This document shows positions 9,626 through 18,069 of a DNA stretch of 64,000 bases, one piece after another. This DNA comes from Bacillus sp. AFS073361. GTDB lineage: Bacteria; Bacillota; Bacilli; Bacillales; Cytobacillaceae. The stretch is taken from contig NZ_NUZU01000031.1 of assembly GCF_002567005.1 (NCBI RefSeq), forward strand, positions 66,523 through 130,522, written 5' to 3'. The notes below the pieces were generated by a model. It did not search any database and was not told the origin of the DNA. It was given only the letters and a program-made list of their open reading frames with translations. How positions within the stretch are numbered: position 1 is the first letter of the stretch; the number at the start of each line of letters is the position of its first letter. Both the position numbers and the translations under genes were made by a program.

Positions 9626-9934
9626 TTGTTCAATTTATTGATTTTCGGGTTAATTGCTATTACCCTGGTGTTGCTAAGTATCTTTATGGATGGGCTGATG
9701 AGGTTATATAAGGAGGAGAAGGAAGCGGAAAAAAATAGGGTTCGCGATGGAATGGAAGGATATTTACATGGTATTGGTCCTGTAAAAATCTTTAAAACAA
9801 TTCATGATGCCGATGGCAATATAAGATATTTGGTATATTTGCCGCAATATGAGTGGTTCAAAACACCAACCTACAAATGGTATGAAGTCTATGCCACACA
9901 TAACGGCTTCCAGCACATCGAAGTAGAAAGATAA
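9626..9934 (+). CDS. Small membrane-anchored protein of unknown function (102 aa)
   Basis: The start is TTG at 9626, 7 bases after a strong AAGGAGGG. Residues 3-22 form one hydrophobic helix. A charged segment KEEKEAEKNR and a soluble domain of about 60 residues follow, with aromatic-rich LVYLPQYEWFKTPTYKWYEV. The topology suggests a membrane-tethered cytoplasmic domain. I recognise no family. A perfect terminator follows. Confidence 0.7.
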   Translation: MFNLLIFGLIAITLVLLSIFMDGLMRLYKEEKEAEKNRVRDGMEGYLHGIGPVKIFKTIHDADGNIRYLVYLPQYEWFKTPTYKWYEVYATHNGFQHIEVER

Positions 9935-9946
9935 TCTGCACATAGT

Positions 9947-9978
9947 AAAATGGCTTGGAGTAATCTCCAAGCCATTTT
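9947..9978. terminator. Bidirectional terminator between small gene and thiolase gene
   Basis: Perfect 14-bp arms AAAATGGCTTGGAG / CTCCAAGCCATTTT with loop TAAT, between two converging genes. Confidence 0.9.
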
Positions 9979-9997
9979 TGTGAAAATCTATTCTTTA

Positions 9998-11188
9998 TTA
10001 CTTAATATTTTCGATGATGGTTGCTACGCCTTGTCCACCGCCAACACATAATGTAGCTAAACCATATTGGTTTTCTCTTTTCTTCATTTCATGAATTAAA
10101 GTTACCAAAATTCTTGCTCCACTTGCACCGATTGGGTGGCCAAGTGCAATCGCACCGCCGTTAACATTTAGTTTTTCTTTACTAAAATGAAGTTCGCGAT
10201 CAACTGCAATTGATTGAGCAGCAAATGCCTCATTTGCTTCAATTAAGTCAATGTCTTCTAATGATAAAGACGCTGAATTAAGAGCTTTTTTCACAGCTGG
10301 GACAGGTCCGATTCCCATAATACTCGGATCTACACCTGCAGAAGCATTCGCTTTGATTGTTACTAGAGGAGTAACTCCTAATTCCTCTGCCTTTTTACGG
10401 CTCATCACAACAAATGCAGCCGCACCGTCGTTAATGCCTGATGCATTAGCAGCAGTAACAGATCCATCCTTTTTAAATGCAGGACGAAGTTTACCTAAAC
10501 CTTCTGCAGTTGCTCCAAAACGAGGGAACTCATCTTGGCTGAATAATGTTACTTGTCCTTTTCTTCCAGGTACCTCAACAGGAACGATTTCATCTGCAAA
10601 GCGATTCGATTCAATCGCTGCTTGAGCCTTTTGCTGACTCCATGCAGCAAATTCATCCTGTTCTGCACGTGAGATTTCATACTTTTCAGCAAGATTTTCA
10701 GCTGTGATTCCCATATGATAGTTATTTTCCGCACACCATAAACCGTCTTGAATCATGCTGTCTAACATTTTCTGATCGCCCATTTTGAAACCGTTGCGTC
10801 CGCCTTTTAACAGGTATGGAGCTTGACTCATACTTTCCATTCCACCTGCAACAACGATTTCAGACTCCCCAGCAAGAATGGCTTGTGTTGCTAAGTGAAC
10901 AGCCTTTAAGCCTGATCCACAAACCTTATTAATTGTAAAAGCTGGTGACTCTTGAGGAATACCCGCTGCAAGAGAAGCTTGTCTTGCCGGATTTTGTCCT
11001 AATCCTGCTTGTAATACGTTCCCCATAATAACTTCATCCACATCATTTGGATTAATTCCAGCTTTTTCAATAGCTGCTTTAATGACAGTTGTACCTAACT
11101 GAGTGGCTGATACATTTTCTAAACTCCCTAAGAAACTACCAATAGCTGTTCTTACGGCACTTACAATGACAACTTCATTTACTGACAT
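9998..11188 (-). CDS. Acetyl-CoA C-acetyltransferase (beta-ketothiolase)
   Basis: This cytoplasmic thiolase condenses two acetyl-CoA to acetoacetyl-CoA, the first step of PHB synthesis, or cleaves it in the reverse direction. The start ATG at 11188 has GGAGG upstream, giving 396 residues. The catalytic residues are in place: nucleophile C90 in VCGSGLKA, H351 in GHPIGASG and C381 in LCVGGGQG. It lies beside the FabG-like reductase and the phaRBC genes, so a PhaA role is a reasonable inference. It could equally serve the sco operon further along the window. Specificity for short chains is inferred from overall similarity, not proven. Confidence 0.93.
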   Translation of the reverse strand: MSVNEVVIVSAVRTAIGSFLGSLENVSATQLGTTVIKAAIEKAGINPNDVDEVIMGNVLQAGLGQNPARQASLAAGIPQESPAFTINKVCGSGLKAVHLATQAILAGESEIVVAGGMESMSQAPYLLKGGRNGFKMGDQKMLDSMIQDGLWCAENNYHMGITAENLAEKYEISRAEQDEFAAWSQQKAQAAIESNRFADEIVPVEVPGRKGQVTLFSQDEFPRFGATAEGLGKLRPAFKKDGSVTAANASGINDGAAAFVVMSRKKAEELGVTPLVTIKANASAGVDPSIMGIGPVPAVKKALNSASLSLEDIDLIEANEAFAAQSIAVDRELHFSKEKLNVNGGAIALGHPIGASGARILVTLIHEMKKRENQYGLATLCVGGGQGVATIIENIK

Positions 11189-11559
11189 TCTGATCTCCTC
11201 CAAAGCTGATTTATGTATTTGAATAATTCCTCACAAATTTTACTACATTTAGCCCTACTTTTTGCGACAAACTATTCGACAAATTCAGAGTTATGTATTT
11301 ATTACTTTCACTCTTTATTAATCAAAAATCTATTAAACTTTTTTAAAAATTAGGGATTAAACCAATGAATGGCAACGGAAAATGTCACATTCAAAAAAAA
11401 CAATAGTGTAAGGGCATTTATGTTGAAATACATTAAAAAATGACGAATTTTGTAGAAAAATATTTATTTGAATTATTTTTCAATATTATTTATTTAAAAT
11501 ATTAACAACAAAAAAGAGAGAGAAAACCAAATTCCCCCTCTTAGCTTTGGCTATGCAAT
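11189..11559. other. AT-rich intergenic region upstream of thiolase
   Basis: About 370 very AT-rich bases carrying the thiolase promoter and the 3' trailer of the fabG-like gene. A run of CTCTCTCTTTTTT on the minus strand just past the reductase stop may end its transcript, but its stem is weak. No ORF with a ribosome binding site is seen. Confidence 0.4.
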
Positions 11560-12294
11560 TTAAATTACTAATCCCCCATCCACACTTAAGATCGTCCCGT
11601 TTATATAATTGGCTTTATCTGAAGCCAAAAATAAGTACGCTGCGGCAATGTCTTCTGGTTTTCCAAGTTTCTTGAGCGGTGTCTTTTCCTTCATAAACTC
11701 AAGGACTTTATCTGGCACGGCAGCCGTCATGCCGGTTTCAATGAAGCCTGGAGCGACTGCATTGACCCTAATCCCTTTTGGACCAAATTCTTTTGCCCAG
11801 CTCTTGGTCAACCCGATTACACCAGCTTTGGTTGCCGCATAATTTGTTTGACCAATATTCCCATATAAACCGACCACTGAAGATGCGTTGAGAATAACCC
11901 CTACCCCCTGCTTTAACATATAAGGAGCAACCGCTTTCGTACATTTAAAAACCCCGGAGAGGTTTACAGAAATTACTTTTTCCCAAGCGGATTCATCCAT
12001 TTTTGTAAGAAAGCCGTCTAGTGTAATTCCAGCATTATTGATGAGAATGTCGATTCGGTCTTGCTTTTCTACTGTGGCACTGACCATCTTTTCAATCTGT
12101 GCACTATCTGTTACATCCACTTTAAAAAACGCTAACTTTTCACTATTTAATTCCTCTAATGCATTTTTCCCAGCTGACTCATCATAATCACAAATTACAA
12201 CACTTGCTCCCTCTTGAAGAAATTGTTTTGCCGTTTCTTTGCCGATTCCTTGTGCACCACCAGTAATTAACACGACCTTTTCATTAAATTCCAA
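11560..12294 (-). CDS. SDR-family 3-oxoacyl-(ACP/CoA) reductase, FabG-like
   Basis: This NADPH-dependent short-chain dehydrogenase is predicted to reduce 3-oxoacyl thioesters. The cofactor loop GGAQGIGKET, the NNAG motif, catalytic Ser in LNASSVVGLYG and YAATK (Tyr-Lys) are all present, with a C-terminal SVDGGLVI. I place the start at TTG 12294, six bases after GAGGTG, giving 244 residues, normal for FabG. The longer frame to 12426 adds 44 residues unlike any SDR. It is divergent from phaR and lies upstream of thiolase, so it may feed PHA precursors. It is distinct from the phaB product encoded about 900 bases away. Confidence 0.88.
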   Translation of the reverse strand: MEFNEKVVLITGGAQGIGKETAKQFLQEGASVVICDYDESAGKNALEELNSEKLAFFKVDVTDSAQIEKMVSATVEKQDRIDILINNAGITLDGFLTKMDESAWEKVISVNLSGVFKCTKAVAPYMLKQGVGVILNASSVVGLYGNIGQTNYAATKAGVIGLTKSWAKEFGPKGIRVNAVAPGFIETGMTAAVPDKVLEFMKEKTPLKKLGKPEDIAAAYLFLASDKANYINGTILSVDGGLVI

Positions 12295-12611
12295 TACTAT
12301 CACCTCATTTTTACTATTCTCAAAAGAACAACTACACTCATCATCATCCCAAGGCACATTGATAAAGAAAACAACAAAACAATTATAATAAGGGGGACGA
12401 AGCCCATTATTACCATTTTTAACCATAGTATGCTGAATTCTTTCTACTTATAACTTCTGTTAAATTCCTAGGTCATTTCGCGAAAAAGTGAGAATTTTGT
12501 CAAAAAATGAAGAAATGTATTTTGTGAATTTTTAAACTTTCACTTTTAATATTCCAAACAAGTTAGTATGATGGATACGTCAACAAAAAAGTAATCAAGG
12601 AGGTAGAAAGA
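12295..12611. promoter_or_regulatory. Divergent promoter region between fabG-like gene and phaRBC
   Basis: About 317 AT-rich bases serving two divergent transcripts. A possible -10 (TATGAT, 12567-12572) lies 39 bases before phaR, with only a weak -35 17 bases before it. No phaP or phaQ gene is present here, unlike the Bacillus megaterium pha cluster, where they sit at this point. Confidence 0.4.
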
Positions 12612-13094
12612 ATGAACCAAGATTTTAATTTTTATGATATGTGGAAAGATTTTTATTCCCAATCTAGTAAATTATTTGATGGAAAATTGGGTACGGAAGA
12701 CTTTAATGTTTATGATATGTGGAAAGATATTTATTCCCAATCCAGCAAATTATTTGATGAAAAATTCGGCAATGATTACCCTTCACAAGGGATGGGACAG
12801 TTGTTGGAGATGAATCTTCAATTTAAAAAAATGATCGATGAATCTACATTAAAATATTTAGAGTTTATGAATGTCCCATCTCGAAATGACATCGCTAACA
12901 TTTCATCGTTAATTGTTAATGTGGATGCAAAAGTTGACGACCTTGAAGAAAAACTGGAAGAAAAATTAGAAAATAATGAAGGTCAGTTGTCATTTAAATC
13001 AGAATTGTCAAATGTTAAAAAAGATGTGAAGAATTTGGATAATAAATTGAATCAAATTCTTACTCTGTTAAATACACAAAAAGAAAAGAAATAA
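12612..13094 (+). CDS. phaR: Class IV PHA synthase subunit PhaR
   Basis: PhaR is the small subunit that forms the active class IV PHA synthase with PhaC on the granule surface. The 160-residue protein starts at ATG 12612 after AAGGAGG. It has the PhaR-type opening FYDMWKDFYSQSSKLFD, a central EMNLQFKKMIDESTLKYLEFMNVPSR segment typical of the family, and a C-terminal coiled coil (about residues 95-155). It is followed by phaB and phaC, which fixes the identity. The opening module occurs twice in tandem (residues 4-29 and 30-55), which is not usual as far as I know. Confidence 0.9.
   Translation: MNQDFNFYDMWKDFYSQSSKLFDGKLGTEDFNVYDMWKDIYSQSSKLFDEKFGNDYPSQGMGQLLEMNLQFKKMIDESTLKYLEFMNVPSRNDIANISSLIVNVDAKVDDLEEKLEEKLENNEGQLSFKSELSNVKKDVKNLDNKLNQILTLLNTQKEKK
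12621..12776 (+). repeat. In-frame 78-bp tandem duplication inside phaR
   Basis: Two adjacent 78-base units (12621-12698 and 12699-12776) match at 67 of 78 positions by hand count. Each encodes 26 residues of the DFNxYDMWKDxYSQSSKLFD type. Most differences are silent or conservative. Confidence 0.9.
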
Positions 13095-13183
13095 AAACGG
13101 ATTACATATTAGCATGTAATACAAAATAATGGATTAAATCAGCAGGATTATTTAAACAACTACTATAGATGAGGTGCAGAAAA

Positions 13184-13927
13184 ATGACAGAATTAAAAGG
13201 CAAAGTAGCGATTGTAACAGGCGGCAGCAGAGGTATCGGTGCATCGATTGCATTAGAACTAGCTAAGAATGGCGCGAAAGTTGTTATTAACTATAATATC
13301 CGCAGAGAATTAGCAGATAAAGTAGTCGCAGAAATTAATGAGTTTGGTGGAGAGGCATACGCTGTTCAAGCAGATGTTTCAGAAAGTAATGAAGCAGCAT
13401 ACCTTGTACAAGAAACAATCAATCATTACGGCAAATTAGATATCCTTGTAAATAATGCAGGAATTACAAGAGACAGCACGTTCAAAAAATTGAGCGAAGA
13501 AGATTGGAGAAAAGTAATCGATGTAAATTTAAATAGTGTTTACAACAATACTTCTGCTGCTCTACCTTACCTTCTTGAATCAGATGCTGGCCGCATTATC
13601 AACATTTCATCCATTATTGGCCAAGCAGGCGGATTTGGACAAACCAACTATGCAGCAGCAAAAGCAGGACTTATTGGATATACTAAATCCCTTGCTCTTG
13701 AGCTAGCTAAAAGCAATGTAACTGTTAATGCGATTTGCCCTGGATTTATTGGTACTGAGATGGTTCAAGCCATTCCTGAAAAAGTTCTTGCAGGAATCGT
13801 TGAAAAAGTTCCACAAAAACGTTTAGGTAAACCAGAAGAAATTGCTCGTGGTGTTGTTTTCTTATGTAAAGATGGTGACTATATCACTGGTCAACAATTA
13901 AATATTAACGGTGGACTTTACATGTAA
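13184..13927 (+). CDS. phaB: Acetoacetyl-CoA reductase PhaB
   Basis: PhaB reduces acetoacetyl-CoA to (R)-3-hydroxybutyryl-CoA with NADPH, supplying the PHB monomer. The 247-residue SDR protein has GGSRGIGAS, NNAGITRD, the catalytic ISSIIGQAGGFGQTNYAAAK block and a C-terminal INGGLYM. It closely resembles the B. megaterium protein as I remember it. The start is ATG 13184, with GAGGTG upstream; the in-frame upstream ATG at 13169 would overlap that site. It lies 89 bases after phaR and about 70 before phaC in one operon. Confidence 0.94.
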   Translation: MTELKGKVAIVTGGSRGIGASIALELAKNGAKVVINYNIRRELADKVVAEINEFGGEAYAVQADVSESNEAAYLVQETINHYGKLDILVNNAGITRDSTFKKLSEEDWRKVIDVNLNSVYNNTSAALPYLLESDAGRIINISSIIGQAGGFGQTNYAAAKAGLIGYTKSLALELAKSNVTVNAICPGFIGTEMVQAIPEKVLAGIVEKVPQKRLGKPEEIARGVVFLCKDGDYITGQQLNINGGLYM

Positions 13928-13995
13928 TTGTCATGAAGGTACAACTTTCTTTATATATTAAGAGAGTAAATAAATTTTGTAAGGAGTGAACAGTC

Positions 13996-15084
13996 ATTAA
14001 CGTTTTGATGCCAAAAGAATGGAATGGTGTACTCGAATTTGCGCCTGAAAAGTATCAAGAGATGTATCAACGTGTCTACAGGGCAACTCAAGTGTTAACG
14101 ACCGAGCCTGAACCGGAAGTAGCACCTACACCGAAAGAAGTTGTTTGGACTAGAAATAAAACGAAGCTTTACCGGTATATTTCTGACCAACCAAAAAAAT
14201 ATAAAACTCCCCTTCTTTTAGTTTATGCTCTAATCAATAAACCATATATCTTGGATTTAACTAAAGGTGGCAGTTTAATAGAATATCTAGTTGAGCGTGG
14301 GTTTGATGTTTATCTCCTTGACTGGGGTACACCAGGTTACGAAGATAGAAATATGAAACTAGATGATTACATTATGGACTATATCCCTCGTGCAGTTCGT
14401 AAGGTATTGAGAAAATCTAAAGCTGAGGAAGTATCGATTCTTGGTTATTGCATGGGTGGAACGATTACGTCTGCATTTGCGGCACTACACCCTGAATTAC
14501 CAATTCGCAACCTTATCTTTATGACTAGTCCGTTTAATTTTGAAAATAGCGGTTCATATGGTCCGATGCTGGATGAGCGCTATTTTGATATTAATAAAGT
14601 CGTAGAAACCCTTGGTGTGATTCCACCAGAAATGATTGACTTTGGAAATAAAATGATCAATCCAATGGGAACCAACTTTGGACCATTAATTAGTCTCGTA
14701 GAGCGTGCTGATAATGAGAAATTTATTAAAAGCTTTAAACTTCTACGAAAATGGTTAAATGACGGGATTCTTTTCCCTGGTGAAGCCTACCGTCAGTGGA
14801 TTAGAGACTTCTACCAAAATAATAAACTGATCAAAGGCGAAATGGTTATTCGAGGTAAAAAGGTTAAACTTGAAAATATCAAGGCTAATGTGCTCAATTT
14901 AGCTGGGGTAAACGACCTAATTGCCCCGCCACATCAAGTTGAGGCATTGATGAATGTGATTTCAAGTAAGGATAAAGAATTTAAAGTGTTACCTGTTGGA
15001 CATACTTCGATTACTTTTGGCAGTCAAGCCACAAAAATAACGTATCCAACGATAGCGGATTGGTTAGAAGAAAGATCCAACTAA
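13996..15084 (+). CDS. phaC: Class IV polyhydroxyalkanoate synthase catalytic subunit PhaC
   Basis: PhaC polymerises (R)-3-hydroxyacyl-CoA into PHA at the granule surface, together with PhaR. The alpha/beta-hydrolase fold carries the lipase-like box GYCMGG with nucleophile Cys152, Asp307 in GVNDLIAP and His336 in VGHTSI (numbering from the ATT start). The start is unusual. The good AAGGAG site at 13981-13986 is 9 bases from an ATT codon at 13996, but 18 and 21 bases from the TTG (14005) and ATG (14008). The ATT start also gives an N-terminus whose Glu-Trp sits at residues 8-9, as in B. megaterium PhaC. If ATT is not used, the protein starts at 14005 or 14008. A terminator follows. Confidence 0.9.
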   Translation: MNVLMPKEWNGVLEFAPEKYQEMYQRVYRATQVLTTEPEPEVAPTPKEVVWTRNKTKLYRYISDQPKKYKTPLLLVYALINKPYILDLTKGGSLIEYLVERGFDVYLLDWGTPGYEDRNMKLDDYIMDYIPRAVRKVLRKSKAEEVSILGYCMGGTITSAFAALHPELPIRNLIFMTSPFNFENSGSYGPMLDERYFDINKVVETLGVIPPEMIDFGNKMINPMGTNFGPLISLVERADNEKFIKSFKLLRKWLNDGILFPGEAYRQWIRDFYQNNKLIKGEMVIRGKKVKLENIKANVLNLAGVNDLIAPPHQVEALMNVISSKDKEFKVLPVGHTSITFGSQATKITYPTIADWLEERSN

Positions 15085-15098
15085 ACCAATTTTAAATG

Positions 15099-15130
15099 AG
15101 TGTCCCTATAGGGGCACTTCTTTTATTTTA
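15099..15130 (+). terminator. Terminator of the phaRBC operon
   Basis: Arms AGTGtCCC / GGGgCACT around loop TATA, followed by TCTTTTATTTTA. Confidence 0.8.
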
Positions 15131-15273
15131 TCTAGTGAAAAAGTAATGGCAGGTAAACAATTGGGCAATAGTGGTAAAATTAATTATAGGTAATTTTTAG
15201 GAAAAAAACAAGTATAATAGACAGAATTTATATTTAATTTAATTAATTCAAATAATTTAAAAATAATAAACCG

Positions 15274-15305
15274 AAAAAAAACACCACAGTATCAAATACT
15301 GTGGT
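15274..15305 (-). terminator. Terminator of the DUF429 gene
   Basis: Perfect 9-bp arms ACCACAGTA / TACTGTGGT with loop TTTGA on the minus strand, followed by a run of eight T with one G. It lies 12 bases past the stop. Confidence 0.85.
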
Positions 15306-15316
15306 AGAAAGAATGA

Positions 15317-15976
15317 CTAACAACAATATCCAAAAGGATGCAAAGGAGGATTAGGCGGGAATGACCATTTTGGCTGCAACGATGGATCCCTCCAATGCCA
15401 TGCTCCTAATGCAGCAGCACAGGCATCAATCAAATGGCTTTCCTCATCAATAAAAACAGGAAGCTTGGTTAATTTTTGCTCCGCAAACCAGTCTCGAATC
15501 CAGGTTCTTGCTGTGAGAATTTGTTTATAGCTCAAGACATATTCCAGATCCCTTTCAAGAAGTCTTGATCCAATCACTGCACCAGGATGCACCTCCACAA
15601 TCGAAATCGGATATCTTGCAGCTAGATTCCCTATTTCTCTACTAAGCTTAATTCCTCTAAGAGTAAGATATACCATTCGATTTAAGGTTGGCGGCATGAT
15701 GGATCCAGGTTTCATCCCAATTGAGACAATATACTGACGAAGCAGTTTATCCCCTAGCCGATCCCCTCCCCCATCTTCATACGATAAAGGGGCATCGATC
15801 CCGATAACGACTTCATCTAATTGACTTTGAGCCTCTATTTCTTTTAAAATATCCAAATCCCCTATATTCCTAATTAAATTCAAGAAATTTAATTGACCAC
15901 TTTGTTGGTCAAATATAGTCAATACAGTATCTTTGTGATTACTTGGACCCGCTAAATCAATACCAATCACTCTCAT
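15317..15976 (-). CDS. DUF429 family protein (predicted RNase H-like fold)
   Basis: The N-terminal MRVIGIDLAGPSNHKDT and the later VVIGIDAPLSYED carry the paired acidic residues expected of the RNase H-like fold seen in DUF429 proteins. A central IVEVHPGAVI and the C-terminal SHLIDACAAALGAW complete the pattern. No reaction is established for the family, so nuclease activity is only a prediction. The ATG at 15976 is preferred to a TTG two codons earlier. The ribosome binding site is weak in either case. It follows the AAA ATPase gene by 21 bases and may be co-transcribed with it. Confidence 0.82.
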   Translation of the reverse strand: MRVIGIDLAGPSNHKDTVLTIFDQQSGQLNFLNLIRNIGDLDILKEIEAQSQLDEVVIGIDAPLSYEDGGGDRLGDKLLRQYIVSIGMKPGSIMPPTLNRMVYLTLRGIKLSREIGNLAARYPISIVEVHPGAVIGSRLLERDLEYVLSYKQILTARTWIRDWFAEQKLTKLPVFIDEESHLIDACAAALGAWHWRDPSLQPKWSFPPNPPLHPFGYCC

Positions 15977-15997
15977 AAGCAAACCACTTTATAAAAA

Positions 15998-17290
15998 TTA
16001 ATACTCATCACTAAACCCTGAAAATCCAATCGAGGCAGAAGAAAGATCTTGATCCCATTCTTGTTTTTGTTGTTTTTGCTGCAGCGATTTTAAGTCTGCA
16101 CAAAGACGTTTCACATCCACTTTTTGTTCATAATGCCATTCAAGGGCAATCGATGTATATAATTCATTGAGCTGCGCATAGGAGAAATCCTTAGTCGAAT
16201 CAATGACCTGTTGAATCTCGTCCTCTAAAAGAATTCGAGCAATATTCTTATTTAATAAATACTGATAACGGAGCTCCTTCGTCGGCACATGAATCTCATA
16301 CGCACGGTCAAACCGGCCAGAGCGATTCATAAGTGCAGGGTCAATTTTTTCAGGATAATTTGTCGTCCCAATGATGAAAATACCTTCCTTCGAAGTAGCA
16401 CCGTCTAAGATGTTCAAGAAGACAGAACGGACACTCGCTGGCATGGAATCAATATCCTCAATAACTAATACCAATGGTGTTAACTTCAATACCGATGTAA
16501 AGACCTCTTTTATGGTATAACTCGATGTAAATTCTGTGATCTGCCAATAAGCAACTGGAGCGTTAATGCTGCTGGCGATCGATTTCACGAGGGTGGTCTT
16601 ACCATTACCAGGCTTCCCGTAGAGCAGAATTCCGCGCTTATAAGGAATGTCATAGGTTTTGAAAAACTGACCGCTTTCCGAGAAGAATTCGTCAATCGAA
16701 CGGTAAATTTCACGCTTTAATGAATCCTCTAAAAAAACATCTTCTCTTCTAACCAATGTAGTAATACTATCAATCTCTGTTTCCACACCATCTTCCGTAT
16801 CCGTAAAAACAGTGACATAGTTCTTAATATATTCTCTTTTTCTTTTAAGGACATACTTCAAAAAGGCTACTAAGCACGCATCATTTTTGGCAAAAATAAA
16901 ATCACGAGTCATTTCCCCATCACTTTGATAAATGACTAATCTTGCTAGCGCCACCTGATAGTTTGGATAGTAAAAGAGACCGTTGATAATCCGTGGTTTA
17001 ATAATCAGCTCCATCACCTTATCGGTATGGTTAGATGAGATGGTCTTGGTCTCCCCTTCTTTATAAATATGACAAATCAATTGTACTTCCGGAGATTCCT
17101 CTTTCAAGTCTTCCTCAAGAATGTCCCAAATTTCATTGGAGGTATCTTCATCAGAATACATTTGAAAGTCGATTCCCACTTCATTAACGAGTTTTTCTTG
17201 AATGGTAGAAACGATTTTGCCGTAGTCGTAATAATAAGGGAATGCTTCCCGGTCGATTTTATTAGTGTCAAACAAAACATTATTTTTCAT
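15998..17290 (-). CDS. BCS1-like AAA+ ATPase
   Basis: This 430-residue protein has an N-terminal domain of about 190 residues without recognisable motifs, followed by one AAA+ module. Walker A is GKPGNGKTT (225-233), Walker B is LVLVIEDID (273-281), sensor 1 is IGTTNYPEKIDPAL and the arginine region is NRSGRFDR. A Gln/Lys-rich tail follows. The layout recalls B. subtilis YjoB and the BCS1/SpoVK branch, which remodel proteins. No membrane segment or protease domain is present. It sits between a GNAT acetyltransferase (17 bases upstream) and the DUF429 gene, probably as one transcript. Its substrate is unknown. Confidence 0.85.
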   Translation of the reverse strand: MKNNVLFDTNKIDREAFPYYYDYGKIVSTIQEKLVNEVGIDFQMYSDEDTSNEIWDILEEDLKEESPEVQLICHIYKEGETKTISSNHTDKVMELIIKPRIINGLFYYPNYQVALARLVIYQSDGEMTRDFIFAKNDACLVAFLKYVLKRKREYIKNYVTVFTDTEDGVETEIDSITTLVRREDVFLEDSLKREIYRSIDEFFSESGQFFKTYDIPYKRGILLYGKPGNGKTTLVKSIASSINAPVAYWQITEFTSSYTIKEVFTSVLKLTPLVLVIEDIDSMPASVRSVFLNILDGATSKEGIFIIGTTNYPEKIDPALMNRSGRFDRAYEIHVPTKELRYQYLLNKNIARILLEDEIQQVIDSTKDFSYAQLNELYTSIALEWHYEQKVDVKRLCADLKSLQQKQQKQEWDQDLSSASIGFSGFSDEY

Positions 17291-17306
17291 CTAATTCTCC
17301 TTATTC

Positions 17307-17855
17307 TTATAAGTCATGAAACCTTCCCATCAATATCGTATGATAGTAATTTCCATCAGATAGGATCTTGTCCTTTTTTAAAATACCTTCCACTTCAAAA
17401 CCAAATTTTTCATAGAGTTTAATGGCTTTATCATTGGTTTCGAGAACAGCCAACGATATTTTCTTAACTCCGTTTGAGTCCGCCCATTGGACAGATTCTT
17501 TTAATAAGTTTTTCCCGATTGCATATCCCCAGAATTCTCTTAAAACACAGACGCCAAATTCCACTTTATGTGCAAATCTTTTCAATTTGCTTCCTTCGCA
17601 TCTGGAAAAACCTACAATTCTCTCATTGACCTCAACAACTAAAAATATATTACTCTTACTTTCTGTATCTTCTTTAATTATCTGTTTGAAACCTGATTCA
17701 TCAATAAACGCTTCGCCTTTTTCTCTATCCAAATTCTCTGTTTCCCCATCGATCTGCAATCTAACTTCTGACAAGCTCATTGCATCCGTCTCATTTGCAG
17801 ACCTAATGATATAGCGTAAATTATTCAAAAAATATTCCGTCGGTTCTACTCTCAT
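17307..17855 (-). CDS. GNAT-family N-acetyltransferase
   Basis: The start ATG follows AAGGAGGGG. The 182-residue protein has the GNAT core: FLVVEVNERIVGFSRCE (strand 4), VEFGVCVLREFWGYAIGKNLL (acetyl-CoA loop, an R-x-x-x-G-x-G/A variant) and NDKAIKLYEKFGFEVEG (motif B). It resembles RimJ/PhnO-like enzymes that acetylate small amines or peptide N-termini. The substrate cannot be predicted. It is the first gene of the short cluster with the AAA ATPase. Confidence 0.87.
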   Translation of the reverse strand: MRVEPTEYFLNNLRYIIRSANETDAMSLSEVRLQIDGETENLDREKGEAFIDESGFKQIIKEDTESKSNIFLVVEVNERIVGFSRCEGSKLKRFAHKVEFGVCVLREFWGYAIGKNLLKESVQWADSNGVKKISLAVLETNDKAIKLYEKFGFEVEGILKKDKILSDGNYYHTILMGRFHDL

Positions 17856-18069
17856 AACGATCCCCTCCTTTTAATAGGACCATATTCTCATAATTGGAGG
17901 GTCCTTCTCTCCTATGTTATAGCACATACGTTTAGTAAAAGAAATGGTTGATTTTCTTTATCCGTAAAGACAAGACTTGAGAGTCATAAATTGCACATAT
18001 GCAGCCTTTTCCCTGTATATAATGCAATAAGGCAATTATTGGGAAACGCAAAGGAGGTTGCCCCAATAG

